Origin: Vibrio sp. Hep-1b-8
GTDB lineage: Bacteria > Pseudomonadota > Gammaproteobacteria > Enterobacterales > Vibrionaceae
Assembly (NCBI RefSeq): GCF_006124995.1
Contig: NZ_QEWN01000139.1
Coordinates: 1 to 49,469, forward strand
DNA length: 49,469 nucleotides
Direction: 5' to 3'
The translations under genes were made by a program, and so were the position numbers. The notes under the pieces were generated by a model. That model did no database searches and was not told where the DNA came from. It was given only the letters and a program-made list of their open reading frames with translations. Positions 26,563-35,188 of the stretch are shown here, piece by piece. Each line of letters opens with the position of its first letter. Positions within the stretch are counted from its first letter, which is position 1.

Positions 26563-26925
26563 TCAGTCTTCCTTTGTTATGTTTCGAAGTTGAACCATGT
26601 CAATTAGAGTTCCGCTTTCACTTGGTATACTGACCTTCGATCAATACGAGACGACATCCCAGACGCTACCAAGCACCTTTATGTTTGATAAAGAGGGAAA
26701 CATGGGGTTACTTCGCTAATGAAGACAAGTTAGCGAGTAAGCTAGCTTGTCAAAAATTCAATCAAACATGGCAGCCATACTAAGAAAGGGTTATGGGGCA
26801 AATATTGATTTGAGTTAATTAAGCGGGCGAAGTCATAAGCTGGGAAATTGGATGTTAGTAAAAATGCAACGCAGGCCGCACTTTTTAACAATTTATTAAT
26901 ATGAAATTGGGTTAATTGAAACCAA
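26563..26925. promoter_or_regulatory. Divergent control region of the DUF3360 gene and the Cache-PAS-DUF294 gene
   Basis: A 363-nt stretch without a gene between two divergent start codons. It must hold both promoters. It is AT-rich on the right side (26800-26920). I cannot pick a convincing operator. Confidence 0.4.
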
Positions 26926-29493
26926 ATGAAAATATCTGAACATGCTGACCGTACAGAGAAGCTGCACGGTGTCAGAGCCGAAGAGATTCATCGCTGGATT
27001 GATGGCTTCTTTGACTACAATGGCGAAGAGCACAGTGACACCATGGCGGATGGGGTAGAATTCGATCCCTATTCACATAGACGATTTCGTCACTGCAAAG
27101 AAGCGCTGACAGAGGCGATTACTGAGTTTGGCGACAGATATACCCTTCAACAGATTAAAAACGTGTTAGAAACGCATATTCGCGACGATTACCATGGCTA
27201 TTTACCCACTCGCGCAGATTTTACCAACGACTCGTTTACCGCAAAATATCACGACACATGTCATGACCAAGATCTGTCGGAGGTATTGGACGAAACTGAG
27301 CTTGCCGACTACTTTGTTGGTTTGAGTACACATCAGAGCGAACATCAATCGACGCTGAGTAACTTTAGTCTAAGGATCGTTGTTCCTACCGTGGTTGCGA
27401 TTACGCTGTTTGTCACGGCAATTATCTATGTCATTCTACCTTTGGTGGAAGAGTCGATGCTCAACCAAAAGCGCCAGATGCTAAAAGAGCTGACGTCAAC
27501 CGCGGTGAGTATCGTCGACAGCTATGTTGACTTAGAGCAGCGTGGAATACTCAGCCTCGAGGAAGCGCAGAAAAAGGCGGCGATGGAAATTCGTGCGATG
27601 CGCTATGGGCCTGAAAATAAAGATTATTTCTTTATTACAGATATGCAACCCAACATGGTGATGCACCCCTATAGGAGTGACTTAACCAACCAAGACCTGA
27701 CCAACTACTACGAAAGTGAAAACAGTACAGGTTTCCCCATTTTTGTCGAAATCGTCAAACTGGTCAAAGCGTCTCAGCAGGGTTATCTCGAATACCAATG
27801 GCAGTGGAAGGATGACGCGTCGATCACCGCGCCTAAGATGACCTACGTCGAAGGCGTTGAAGAGTGGCAGTGGATTATTGGCACTGGCGTCTATTTTCAA
27901 GACGTCGAGCAGGAGATAGATAAATTAGAGAGCACCTTATACCGAGTTTTTGTTGGCATTACGCTCGGATTGGTGGTGATTCTCTTGTACGTTATTGGTC
28001 AGTCAAAGGCGATTGAAAAGAAGAAAAAGCGTGCCGAAATTGCACTTCACGAAGCAAAAAACCGGTATAAAGCGCTGGTAGAGTCGTCAAATGAGGGCTA
28101 CATCCTTGAGGCTGATGGCAAGATAATATTTTCTAATACTCGGTTGCACCAACTATTGGGTTATACCGATACGGAACTCAAATCACGCACTATTTGGCAA
28201 GAGCTGTTTTCCGACCATCCACAAAATCGTCGTGTGTTAAATCACTTGCTACAACTGTTCAATCATCACAGTGAGCCTGCCGAGTTCGATGCCCAAATCG
28301 TGACGAAGAGTGGCCGTACTATCGATATCATTTTGAGTACCTCACGCATCTTCCTATCAGAAAAACTTGGTCATGTTGTTTCGTTCCGCCCGATTGTGCG
28401 TAAAGTGTATGGGGCGAGTTTCGGCTCGGTAAACCCGAGTTGTGATTATCGTAAAACGAGCAACAGTATCATTACTGATATAGAGAGTAGTGACAGTCAT
28501 AGCCATGTGGTTGAATCTTTGAACAGGCTAACAGACCTGATTCGTGAAATGATTGCCGCAGGCACACGCTCCGATCATTTGCGTAGCTTGATTGGTTGTA
28601 CCTACGATGCCGCTATTTGTCGTTTTGTCGAACTGACAATTAAAGATATCGGGCCGCCGCCAGTGCCATTCTCGTTTGTTTCGTTTGGCAGCAATGCTCG
28701 TCACGATATGACACTGTTTTCGGATCAGGACAATGCCATCGTGTTTGAGACACCAGACGATGAGGATCTGAAAGCGATACGACGTTATTTCCTCCATTTA
28801 GGTGAAAGTGTTTGCGCGATGCTCAATCAGGCAGGATATAGCTACTGCGATGGATTGATCATGGCATCAAATCATCAGTGGTGTCTGAGTAAGAGAGAGT
28901 GGCAGGACAACTTTACCCGTTGGGTGGAGCAAGCCTCCCCAGAAACCATTTTAGAGTTGAACGTCTTTTTCGATATTCGGGCCACGTATGGTGACGCATC
29001 ATTAGTCGATGATATTCAGTCACATATTCAACAGCTGTTGGTCTTACATCCGGAGTTTTTACCCATCTATGCGCAAAACTGCCTCTCGCATAAAGTGCCT
29101 TTGCCTGCCTACAATGATGATCCAGAGAGCAAGCAGGGATGTATGTCGATCAATCTCAAAGAGTGTCTAAGACCGATGGAGATCTTCTGTCGACTCTACG
29201 CTTTGAAGCACGACATCAGAGAGTGCAATACACGTATTAGATTACAAGGCTTGCTCAATGCGCAGGAGATTGATTCAAAAACCTATCGAGAAATGGTCTA
29301 CATCTTCGACCATATTTGGCACCTACGTTTTATGAACCAGATCGTTGAATACAGTGATTTGCGCAGAGTAAACGATGTACTGGCTGTTAACGATCTTACG
29401 CCGCTGGAGGTACAAAACCTAACCAATGTCCTCAATCGAATCGGCATCTTCCACGATAAAGTGACAATGGACTTTGCCATCCACGAACGTTAG
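26926..29493 (+). CDS. Membrane sensor with Cache, PAS and DUF294 nucleotidyltransferase-like domains
   Basis: An 855-aa fusion. Domains in order: a conserved-looking His-rich cytoplasmic helical region (15-110, with HRRFRHCKEAL and HIRDDYHGYLP); TM1 (150-172); a single-Cache periplasmic domain (about 180-335, with NKDYFFITDM and MVMHPYRSDL); TM2 (340-358); a basic coiled coil; PAS (about 375-490, ESSNEGYILEADGKIIFSNT); DUF294 plus its C-terminal domain (about 525-855). The nucleotidyltransferase motif reads GSNARHD then DQDN (588-603), where the paralogue at 11122-13011 has GSMGRDE. The aspartates are kept while GR-E is changed, so activity may be altered or lost. There is no kinase, GGDEF or MCP domain, so the DUF294 part must be the output. 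The ribosome site is weak. Confidence 0.85.
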   Translation: MKISEHADRTEKLHGVRAEEIHRWIDGFFDYNGEEHSDTMADGVEFDPYSHRRFRHCKEALTEAITEFGDRYTLQQIKNVLETHIRDDYHGYLPTRADFTNDSFTAKYHDTCHDQDLSEVLDETELADYFVGLSTHQSEHQSTLSNFSLRIVVPTVVAITLFVTAIIYVILPLVEESMLNQKRQMLKELTSTAVSIVDSYVDLEQRGILSLEEAQKKAAMEIRAMRYGPENKDYFFITDMQPNMVMHPYRSDLTNQDLTNYYESENSTGFPIFVEIVKLVKASQQGYLEYQWQWKDDASITAPKMTYVEGVEEWQWIIGTGVYFQDVEQEIDKLESTLYRVFVGITLGLVVILLYVIGQSKAIEKKKKRAEIALHEAKNRYKALVESSNEGYILEADGKIIFSNTRLHQLLGYTDTELKSRTIWQELFSDHPQNRRVLNHLLQLFNHHSEPAEFDAQIVTKSGRTIDIILSTSRIFLSEKLGHVVSFRPIVRKVYGASFGSVNPSCDYRKTSNSIITDIESSDSHSHVVESLNRLTDLIREMIAAGTRSDHLRSLIGCTYDAAICRFVELTIKDIGPPPVPFSFVSFGSNARHDMTLFSDQDNAIVFETPDDEDLKAIRRYFLHLGESVCAMLNQAGYSYCDGLIMASNHQWCLSKREWQDNFTRWVEQASPETILELNVFFDIRATYGDASLVDDIQSHIQQLLVLHPEFLPIYAQNCLSHKVPLPAYNDDPESKQGCMSINLKECLRPMEIFCRLYALKHDIRECNTRIRLQGLLNAQEIDSKTYREMVYIFDHIWHLRFMNQIVEYSDLRRVNDVLAVNDLTPLEVQNLTNVLNRIGIFHDKVTMDFAIHER

Positions 29494-29520
29494 TCAACAC
29501 ACGGAAGTGAGGGAATCGAT

Positions 29521-31164
29521 TCACATCTCTGTGTAGTTTGGACCACCACTTTCGGGCGGAACCCACGTAATGTTTTGCGATGGGTCCTTTATGTCGCAGG
29601 TTTTGCAGTGAACGCAGTTGGCTGCGTTGATTTGTAGTCTTCTCTGGCCTTCAACATTGACGATTTCGTAGACCCCCGCAGGGCAATAGCGTTGACTCGG
29701 TTCATCGAACAAGGTCATATGATGGGTTATTGGAATGTGTTGATCCGACAGCAGTAGATGGCAAGGCTGATCTTCTTCATGAATGGTTGCAGAGAGATAC
29801 ACAGAAGAGGGCTTATCAAAGCTTAACTGACCGTCGGGTTTATCGTAATGAATAGGATGACAACGAGAGCGTTCGTATAAGGTGACATAGTCAGCTTGTG
29901 GGTCGCCAATATCCCAACTCAGTGCTGTGCCCGTTAGACGTTGCCAGATGTTTTGCTCAAACAGCGTCAGTGCGCCACCAAATAATGTTCCATAACGATG
30001 AATGGCACCAGAGAAGTTACGGTTCTGGTTCAACTCCTCATACAACCAGGACTCAGTAAACCGTTGTGCGTAATTTGCTTCTTGCTGCTGCTGTTCTATC
30101 GCTTCAAACACGGCTTCAGCGGCAAGTAAGCCTGATTTCATGGCGGTATGACATCCTTTGATTTTGGCAGCGTTAAGGGTGCCTGCTTCACAGCCAATCA
30201 GTAGCCCACCGCAGAACTGTTGTTTGGGCAAAGAGAGTAACCCACCTTTGGCAATGGCTCTTGCACCATAGGCAATGCGCTCCGCTCCTTGCAAGAACTG
30301 AGCAAACTGAGGATGGTGTTTGATGCGTTGAAATTCATCAAATGGACTTAGAAAGGGGTTGGTATAGTTGAGGTCAGTGATAAGACCGACGGCGACTAAA
30401 TGATCCTCGAGATGATAGAGAAAGCCGCCACCGCTTGAATCTGACTCGCTCAATGGCCATCCAGTCGAGTGAATTACCTTGCCCGCACTAAAACGAGAGT
30501 CATCGGCCTTTAGACGCCACAGCTCTTTGATACCGAGCGCGTAGTGTTGTGGCTGACTCACTCTATCAAGCTTAAAGTGGCTAATCAGTTCTTTTCCTAA
30601 GCTGCCTCTCGCGCCTTCGGCAAAGATGGTCTGTTTGGCGTTAAGTTGAATCCCCGCTTGAAAAGTGCTTTTTTGCTCTCGCTGTTTGTTGAGTCCCATA
30701 TCTGACGTGATAATGCCAGTTACATTCCCTTGTTCGTCGTAGCAAACTTCTCTCGCAGGAAAGCCCGGAAAAATCTCAACCCCAAGCTTCTCTGCTTGAG
30801 TCGCTAGCCAGCGGCAAAGCTTGCTTAGGCTAATCACATAGTTGTTGTGGTCATTGCGCAAAGAAAGTGGGGTCAACCAATGTGGTACTGAGATATGGTT
30901 TGCCTTGCTGGTACAGTAGATAAATTGATCCGAGGAGACGCGAGTTGTCACAGGCGCACCTTGTACCTGCCAGTCTGGGAAGAGTTCGTCGAGCGCTCTG
31001 GTCTCGAATACCGCACCAGAAAGTATATGTGCTCCGACTTCAGCGCCTTTTTCTACCACACAAATTGACAGCGTTTGTTGATGTTGCAAGGCTAATTGCG
31101 CCAGCCTACAGGCGGCAGAAAGTCCCGCGGGGCCAGCGCCGACAATCACGACATCAAAGTCCAT
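29521..31164 (-). CDS. Electron transfer flavoprotein-ubiquinone oxidoreductase
   Basis: A 547-aa ETF-QO, which passes electrons from reduced ETF to ubiquinone in the membrane. It has an N-terminal FAD-binding GAGPAGLSAACRLAQ, the FAD-region stretches VVEKGAEVGAHILSGAVFE and FAEGARGSLGKEL, and a C-terminal ferredoxin-like 4Fe-4S site (NCVHCKTCDIKDPSQNITWV). The length matches the family. A start at 31164 (MDFDVVIVG) has AGAGAG upstream; an in-frame ATG at 31179 adds five residues and cannot be excluded. It is divergent from etfB-etfA, its electron donor, across a short shared promoter region. Confidence 0.95.
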   Translation of the reverse strand: MDFDVVIVGAGPAGLSAACRLAQLALQHQQTLSICVVEKGAEVGAHILSGAVFETRALDELFPDWQVQGAPVTTRVSSDQFIYCTSKANHISVPHWLTPLSLRNDHNNYVISLSKLCRWLATQAEKLGVEIFPGFPAREVCYDEQGNVTGIITSDMGLNKQREQKSTFQAGIQLNAKQTIFAEGARGSLGKELISHFKLDRVSQPQHYALGIKELWRLKADDSRFSAGKVIHSTGWPLSESDSSGGGFLYHLEDHLVAVGLITDLNYTNPFLSPFDEFQRIKHHPQFAQFLQGAERIAYGARAIAKGGLLSLPKQQFCGGLLIGCEAGTLNAAKIKGCHTAMKSGLLAAEAVFEAIEQQQQEANYAQRFTESWLYEELNQNRNFSGAIHRYGTLFGGALTLFEQNIWQRLTGTALSWDIGDPQADYVTLYERSRCHPIHYDKPDGQLSFDKPSSVYLSATIHEEDQPCHLLLSDQHIPITHHMTLFDEPSQRYCPAGVYEIVNVEGQRRLQINAANCVHCKTCDIKDPSQNITWVPPESGGPNYTEM

Positions 31165-31230
31165 ACTCTCTCTTTCCATCTTGCATAACCTTCACGGCGA
31201 TTCAACATCATGCAATAAATATAGTTACAG

Positions 31231-31246
31231 TTGACGTAAACGTAAA
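31231..31246. promoter_or_regulatory. LiuR-like operator in the divergent etf / ETF-QO promoter region
   Basis: TTGACGTAAACGTAAA is an imperfect palindrome (TTxACGT half-sites) resembling the MerR-family LiuR motif described for branched-chain amino acid catabolism genes in gammaproteobacteria. It sits between a possible -35 (TTACAG, 31225-31230) and -10 (about 31248) for etfB with a long spacer, as is typical of MerR-type control. The assignment to LiuR is from memory of the motif. Confidence 0.5.
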
Positions 31247-31289
31247 CTTTACTAAGCTCAATTTATCACTTTGCTTTTCGGAGATTGCG

Positions 31290-32042
31290 ATGAAAGTTCT
31301 GGTAGCGATTAAACGCGTAATTGACCCGTACACGAAGGTACGTATCAAAGCTGACGGATCGGGTGTAGAAACCGACAACGTTAAAATGGCAATGAATCCT
31401 TTCTGCGAGATCGCCGTTGAAGAAGCGATTCGAATGAAAGAAGTGGATAAGGTAAGTGAAGTGATAGTCACCTCTATCGGTACTGATGATTGCCAAGAGC
31501 AGCTGCGCAGTGCGCTCGCATTAGGCGCGGATAGAGCGATACATGTCAGCAGTGAGACGATGCTTCAGCCACTCGCGGTAGCAAGAATTCTCAAACGGCT
31601 TGCAGAAAAAGAGCAGACCCCGCTGGTTATTGTTGGCAAGCAGTCTATTGATACTGACAACAACCAAGTGGCGCAAATGTTAGCCGGTCTTATGGCGTGT
31701 CCTCAGGCGACGTTCGCATCCAAAATCGATCTTGTTCATGATGAGCTGACGGTCATTCGTGAAGTGGATGGTGGACTGGAAACGCTTAAGTTAACCCTGC
31801 CTGCCGTCATAAGTACCGACTTAAGACTCAACGAGCCACGTTATGCATCGCTACCCAATATCATGAAGGCGAAGCGTAAACCATTAGAGATCGTCAACGT
31901 TGAAAGTTTGAATGTTGACTGTTCGCCGACTCAGACTGTGCTGGAGGTTTTTGCTCCTCCTAAGCGTGAAGCCGGAATCATGGTTGCGACCGTCGCCGAT
32001 TTGGTCGACAAACTTAGAAATGAAGCCAAAGTGATTGAATAA
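31290..32042 (+). CDS. etfB: Electron transfer flavoprotein beta subunit
   Basis: A 250-aa EtfB. It pairs with EtfA to accept electrons from acyl-CoA dehydrogenases. The N-terminus (MKVLVAIKRVIDPYTKVRIK) and the signature ending the protein (RLNEPRYASLPNIMKAKRKP) are classic. GGAG lies 6 nt before the ATG at 31290; a longer open frame to 30945 lies over the opposite-strand ETF-QO gene and is not coding. etfA starts 10 nt after the stop. Confidence 0.97.
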   Translation: MKVLVAIKRVIDPYTKVRIKADGSGVETDNVKMAMNPFCEIAVEEAIRMKEVDKVSEVIVTSIGTDDCQEQLRSALALGADRAIHVSSETMLQPLAVARILKRLAEKEQTPLVIVGKQSIDTDNNQVAQMLAGLMACPQATFASKIDLVHDELTVIREVDGGLETLKLTLPAVISTDLRLNEPRYASLPNIMKAKRKPLEIVNVESLNVDCSPTQTVLEVFAPPKREAGIMVATVADLVDKLRNEAKVIE

Positions 32043-32052
32043 GGAGTGTGTG

Positions 32053-33015
32053 ATGAGCGAAGCCAATATATTAGTTATCGCAGAGCATGATCATAATGCG
32101 CTCTCGGCGGCGACATTATCTGTGCTGACTGCTGCGATGCAATTAAAAGGATTTTCTTCCGGTGCAAAAATCAGCGTATTGGTGGCGGGGAACCCTTGTG
32201 ATGAGATTTGCAATCAACTCAGTGGTTGTGAAGGAATCGACGAGTTGCTAGTGGCAGATAGCCCAGTGTATCAATCTCAGCTAAGTGAAAATCTCGCACA
32301 ATTGGTGATGAGTCGTGCCTCTGAATATGGCTATTTGCTCTGTTCGTCGTCGAGCTTTGGCAAAGACATAATGCCTCGGATCGCGGCTCTGCTCGGGGTT
32401 GGAATGATGTCTGACGTGGTTGCTATTGAAAGTGGCGATACGATAGTGCGCCCGATATACGCAGGTAATGCGTTAGCGCGAGTACAAAGCCATGATGATC
32501 TAAAAGTCATGACGGTGAGAAGCACTGCGTTTGAAAAAATATCCCTTCAGGGGGCAAACACGGTCGAAATTGTGCATCTAGACCTAACGATAGATTGTCA
32601 GGGAACAGAGCTTATCAGCCGAGACAACATTCAAAGTGAACGCCCCGAATTATCCAATGCGGATGTGGTGGTTTCTGGTGGGCGTGGTGTCGGCAGCAAG
32701 GAAAATTTTGCCATGGTAGAAGCTTTGGCTGATAAGCTCGGTGGGGCGATAGGAGCCTCACGAGCGGCTGTTGATGCGGGCTTTGTTATTAACGATTTAC
32801 AGGTCGGTCAGACGGGCAAAATTGTCGCACCGCGTCTCTATATCGCAGTGGGCATTTCGGGGGCGATACAGCATTTAGCAGGCATGAAAGACTCCAAGGT
32901 GATTGTTGCGATTAACAGCGACCCTGATGCGCCTATTTTCGAAATTTCGGACTATGGGCTGGTGGGGGATTTGTTTACTCTATTACCGGAACTGATAGAA
33001 AAGATAGACGCTTAA
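32053..33015 (+). CDS. etfA: Electron transfer flavoprotein alpha subunit
   Basis: A 320-aa EtfA with an N-terminal half ([20 protein letters not shown]) and a C-terminal FAD-binding domain ([30 protein letters not shown], then [20 protein letters not shown] and [20 protein letters not shown]). The ATG at 32053 has AAGGAG at 32041-32046. It forms an operon with etfB. It donates electrons to the ETF-QO encoded on the other side of the promoter region. Confidence 0.97.
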   Translation: MSEANILVIAEHDHNALSAATLSVLTAAMQLKGFSSGAKISVLVAGNPCDEICNQLSGCEGIDELLVADSPVYQSQLSENLAQLVMSRASEYGYLLCSSSSFGKDIMPRIAALLGVGMMSDVVAIESGDTIVRPIYAGNALARVQSHDDLKVMTVRSTAFEKISLQGANTVEIVHLDLTIDCQGTELISRDNIQSERPELSNADVVVSGGRGVGSKENFAMVEALADKLGGAIGASRAAVDAGFVINDLQVGQTGKIVAPRLYIAVGISGAIQHLAGMKDSKVIVAINSDPDAPIFEISDYGLVGDLFTLLPELIEKIDA

Positions 33016-33030
33016 TTCGAATGCTTAACC

Positions 33031-33061
33031 AAAAAAACGCCGAATCGAAAGATTCGGCGTT
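33031..33061. terminator. Terminator between etfA and the bkd operon
   Basis: A perfect 11-bp stem (33036-33046 with 33051-33061) closed by a GAAA tetraloop. The A-run 33031-33037 gives a strong T-tail on the minus strand, so it is chiefly the bkd terminator, and it also blocks etfA read-through. Confidence 0.9.
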
Positions 33062-33071
33062 AGTTAATGGT

Positions 33072-34208
33072 TTAACTTTGCAAATGCTCAACCAGTTTCT
33101 TGGTGAATCTTGCTGCTTCGCCGCCTGTACATGCACGGTGGTCAAAAGTAATCGATAGCGGCATGACTTTAACCGCAACTGGAACGCCATCTTTTATCAC
33201 CACTCGTTCGATGATACGCCCAGCACCAACAATCGCGACCTGAGGTGGTGAGACAACGGGCGTGGCGAAAATGCCAGCAATGGCACCAAAATTAGAGAGG
33301 GTGATGGTTGCATGCTGTAAACTGTCTCGGCCAATTTTACGTTCTCTAATTCCTTGGACGGTTTCGTTTAACCATGTTCGGATGTCGTTATCGTCATAAC
33401 TCTCAGCGTGTTTCAACACGGGGACGTAGAGCCCGTGACTGCTGTCAACGGCAATACCGATATTGACTCGGCTATGGACACAGCGGGTCATGGTTTCTGC
33501 GTCGAACCACGCATTCAGAGCCGGTTCTTCCTGACAGGCATAGACAACGGCACGAATCAATCGCCCTGATATATCCTCCGCTGCTGTCCAATTTGCCAGA
33601 GACGCTTCTTCGGTAATCGTCACTGCCGCGACACTGTGATGCGACTCAGACATGGTTGACACCATGGTTCTACGTGCACCTTTTAACACTTCAGTGCCAG
33701 GACTCTGCTTACGCGCTTCGGCATAAATGTCATTATCGGTGATTATTCCATTCGGCCCGGTACCGCTGACGGTGTTTAAGTCTACGCCGAGCTTTTTAGC
33801 CAGCAGGCGTGTTGAAGGTAGCGCCGTAACCAGTCCGTCTGTGGAAGGGCTGTGAGTGCTGCCGATCCAAAAATCGTCAACGTCTACATGGTGTGTAGTT
33901 TGCGATACATTACCAACCACAGTGGCCGCGTCTTGTTGCTTCTGTTTTGACGCAACGGTGCCAACTAACTCAGGTTGCTCTTCAATTTCGAGCAACAGTG
34001 CACCGATGTTTATCACATCACCCGCTTCACCATGGCGACTGACCACAACGCCTGAGTAGGGGGCCGGTACTTCCACCACCGCCTTTGCTGTTTCAACGGT
34101 AAGCACCACTTGATCTAGCTCGACCGAATCGCCAACATTAATGTGCCATTCGACAATTTCGGATTCTGCTAGACCTTCGCCAAGATCTGGTAATAAAAAC
34201 GTTTTCAT
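33072..34208 (-). CDS. bkdB: Branched-chain alpha-keto acid dehydrogenase E2 (lipoamide acyltransferase)
   Basis: A 378-aa E2 with one lipoyl domain (1-80, lipoyl Lys in VETAKAVVEVP), a peripheral-subunit-binding domain (about 120-160, ALPSTRLLAKKLGVDLNTVS) and a catalytic acyltransferase domain. The active-site motif reads DHRACTGGEAARF: the His and Arg are present, but the Asp usual in HxxxDG is Thr. The start is the ATG at 34208, with GGAGG 7 nt upstream, and it overlaps the E1beta stop (ATGA). It is the last gene of a three-gene operon; no E3 (lipoamide dehydrogenase) is present here. Confidence 0.9.
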   Translation of the reverse strand: MKTFLLPDLGEGLAESEIVEWHINVGDSVELDQVVLTVETAKAVVEVPAPYSGVVVSRHGEAGDVINIGALLLEIEEQPELVGTVASKQKQQDAATVVGNVSQTTHHVDVDDFWIGSTHSPSTDGLVTALPSTRLLAKKLGVDLNTVSGTGPNGIITDNDIYAEARKQSPGTEVLKGARRTMVSTMSESHHSVAAVTITEEASLANWTAAEDISGRLIRAVVYACQEEPALNAWFDAETMTRCVHSRVNIGIAVDSSHGLYVPVLKHAESYDDNDIRTWLNETVQGIRERKIGRDSLQHATITLSNFGAIAGIFATPVVSPPQVAIVGAGRIIERVVIKDGVPVAVKVMPLSITFDHRACTGGEAARFTKKLVEHLQS

Positions 34209-35188
34209 TTCCAACCCTCCACAAGCTCACGTGCAGCTAAGACGATGTCTTGCTCATGAATCATAAAATAGTCTTCGTTACGGTAGTAAGGCATTATGGT
34301 ATCGAATCCCGTGACACGTTTAGGTGGTGCTTTTAGTAGACACATCGCTTTTTCCGCGGTGCGAGCAAGAATCTCCGCCCCAACGCCACACGTTTTGCTG
34401 GCCTCATGCACAACGAGCAATCGGCCAGTTTTTTCTAACGATGATAGTATGGTATCCATATCAATAGGTTTGATGGAGGCGAGATCAATGACTTCCGCTT
34501 CAATTCCTTGCGAGGATAAGGTTTGTGCCGCTTGCAATGACTCAACAACGCAAGCGCCCCATGTCACTAAAGTAATGTCTCTGCCTCTACGCAGAGTAAA
34601 GCAAGTATCTAGGGGAAGCGCTTCTCCATTATCAATCACATCAGATTTGACAATACGATAGATGCGTTTTGGCTCGAAAAACATAACGGGATCGTTGCTT
34701 CTAATCGCCGCTAATAGCAATCCATATGCGCGTTGTGGGGAAGACGGGATGACAACTTTAAACCCAGCAGTGTGAGCAAACAGGGCTTCAACACTTTCAG
34801 AGTGATGTTCCGGAGCGTGAATACCACCGCCAAACGGTGCCCTAAATACGGCGGGACAGGTTAGGCGACCACGTGTTCGATTTCTCATGCGAGCCGCGTG
34901 ACACATAAGGTGCTCCAACGCAGGAAAGACAAACCCTTGGAACTGGAATTCTGCAACGGGCCGCAAGCCCTGACTCGCCATGCCAACTGCGACACCTCCA
35001 ATAAGCGCTTCAGCAAGCGGGGAATCAATCACACGACGAAGACCGAATTTTTCTTTTAAGCCAACGGTGGCACGGAATACACCACCGTTATCGCCGACGT
35101 CTTCGCCCAGAACCACGACGCTAGAGTCGTGACTCATTTCATAGTGCAGTGCAAGGTTAACCGCTTCGACTAGGGTGAGTTCAGCCAT
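34205..35188 (-). CDS. bkdA2: Branched-chain alpha-keto acid dehydrogenase E1 beta subunit
   Basis: A 327-aa transketolase-like E1beta (VVLGEDVGDNGGVFRATVGL, DSPLAEALIGGVAVGMA, EFQFQGFVFPALEHL, HAPEHHSESVEALFAHTAGF), which with E1alpha decarboxylates branched-chain keto acids using thiamine diphosphate. The fit is to the branched-chain/acetoin group rather than to single-chain E1 of pyruvate dehydrogenase. GGAGGT precedes the start, and the first codons overlap the E1alpha stop by 8 nt, implying coupled synthesis. Confidence 0.93.
   Translation of the reverse strand: MAELTLVEAVNLALHYEMSHDSSVVVLGEDVGDNGGVFRATVGLKEKFGLRRVIDSPLAEALIGGVAVGMASQGLRPVAEFQFQGFVFPALEHLMCHAARMRNRTRGRLTCPAVFRAPFGGGIHAPEHHSESVEALFAHTAGFKVVIPSSPQRAYGLLLAAIRSNDPVMFFEPKRIYRIVKSDVIDNGEALPLDTCFTLRRGRDITLVTWGACVVESLQAAQTLSSQGIEAEVIDLASIKPIDMDTILSSLEKTGRLLVVHEASKTCGVGAEILARTAEKAMCLLKAPPKRVTGFDTIMPYYRNEDYFMIHEQDIVLAARELVEGWK

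Noticed and set aside
30945..31289. Long N-terminal extension of the etfB frame
   Set aside because: It overlaps the ETF-QO gene on the other strand; the EtfB start with a ribosome site is at 31290.
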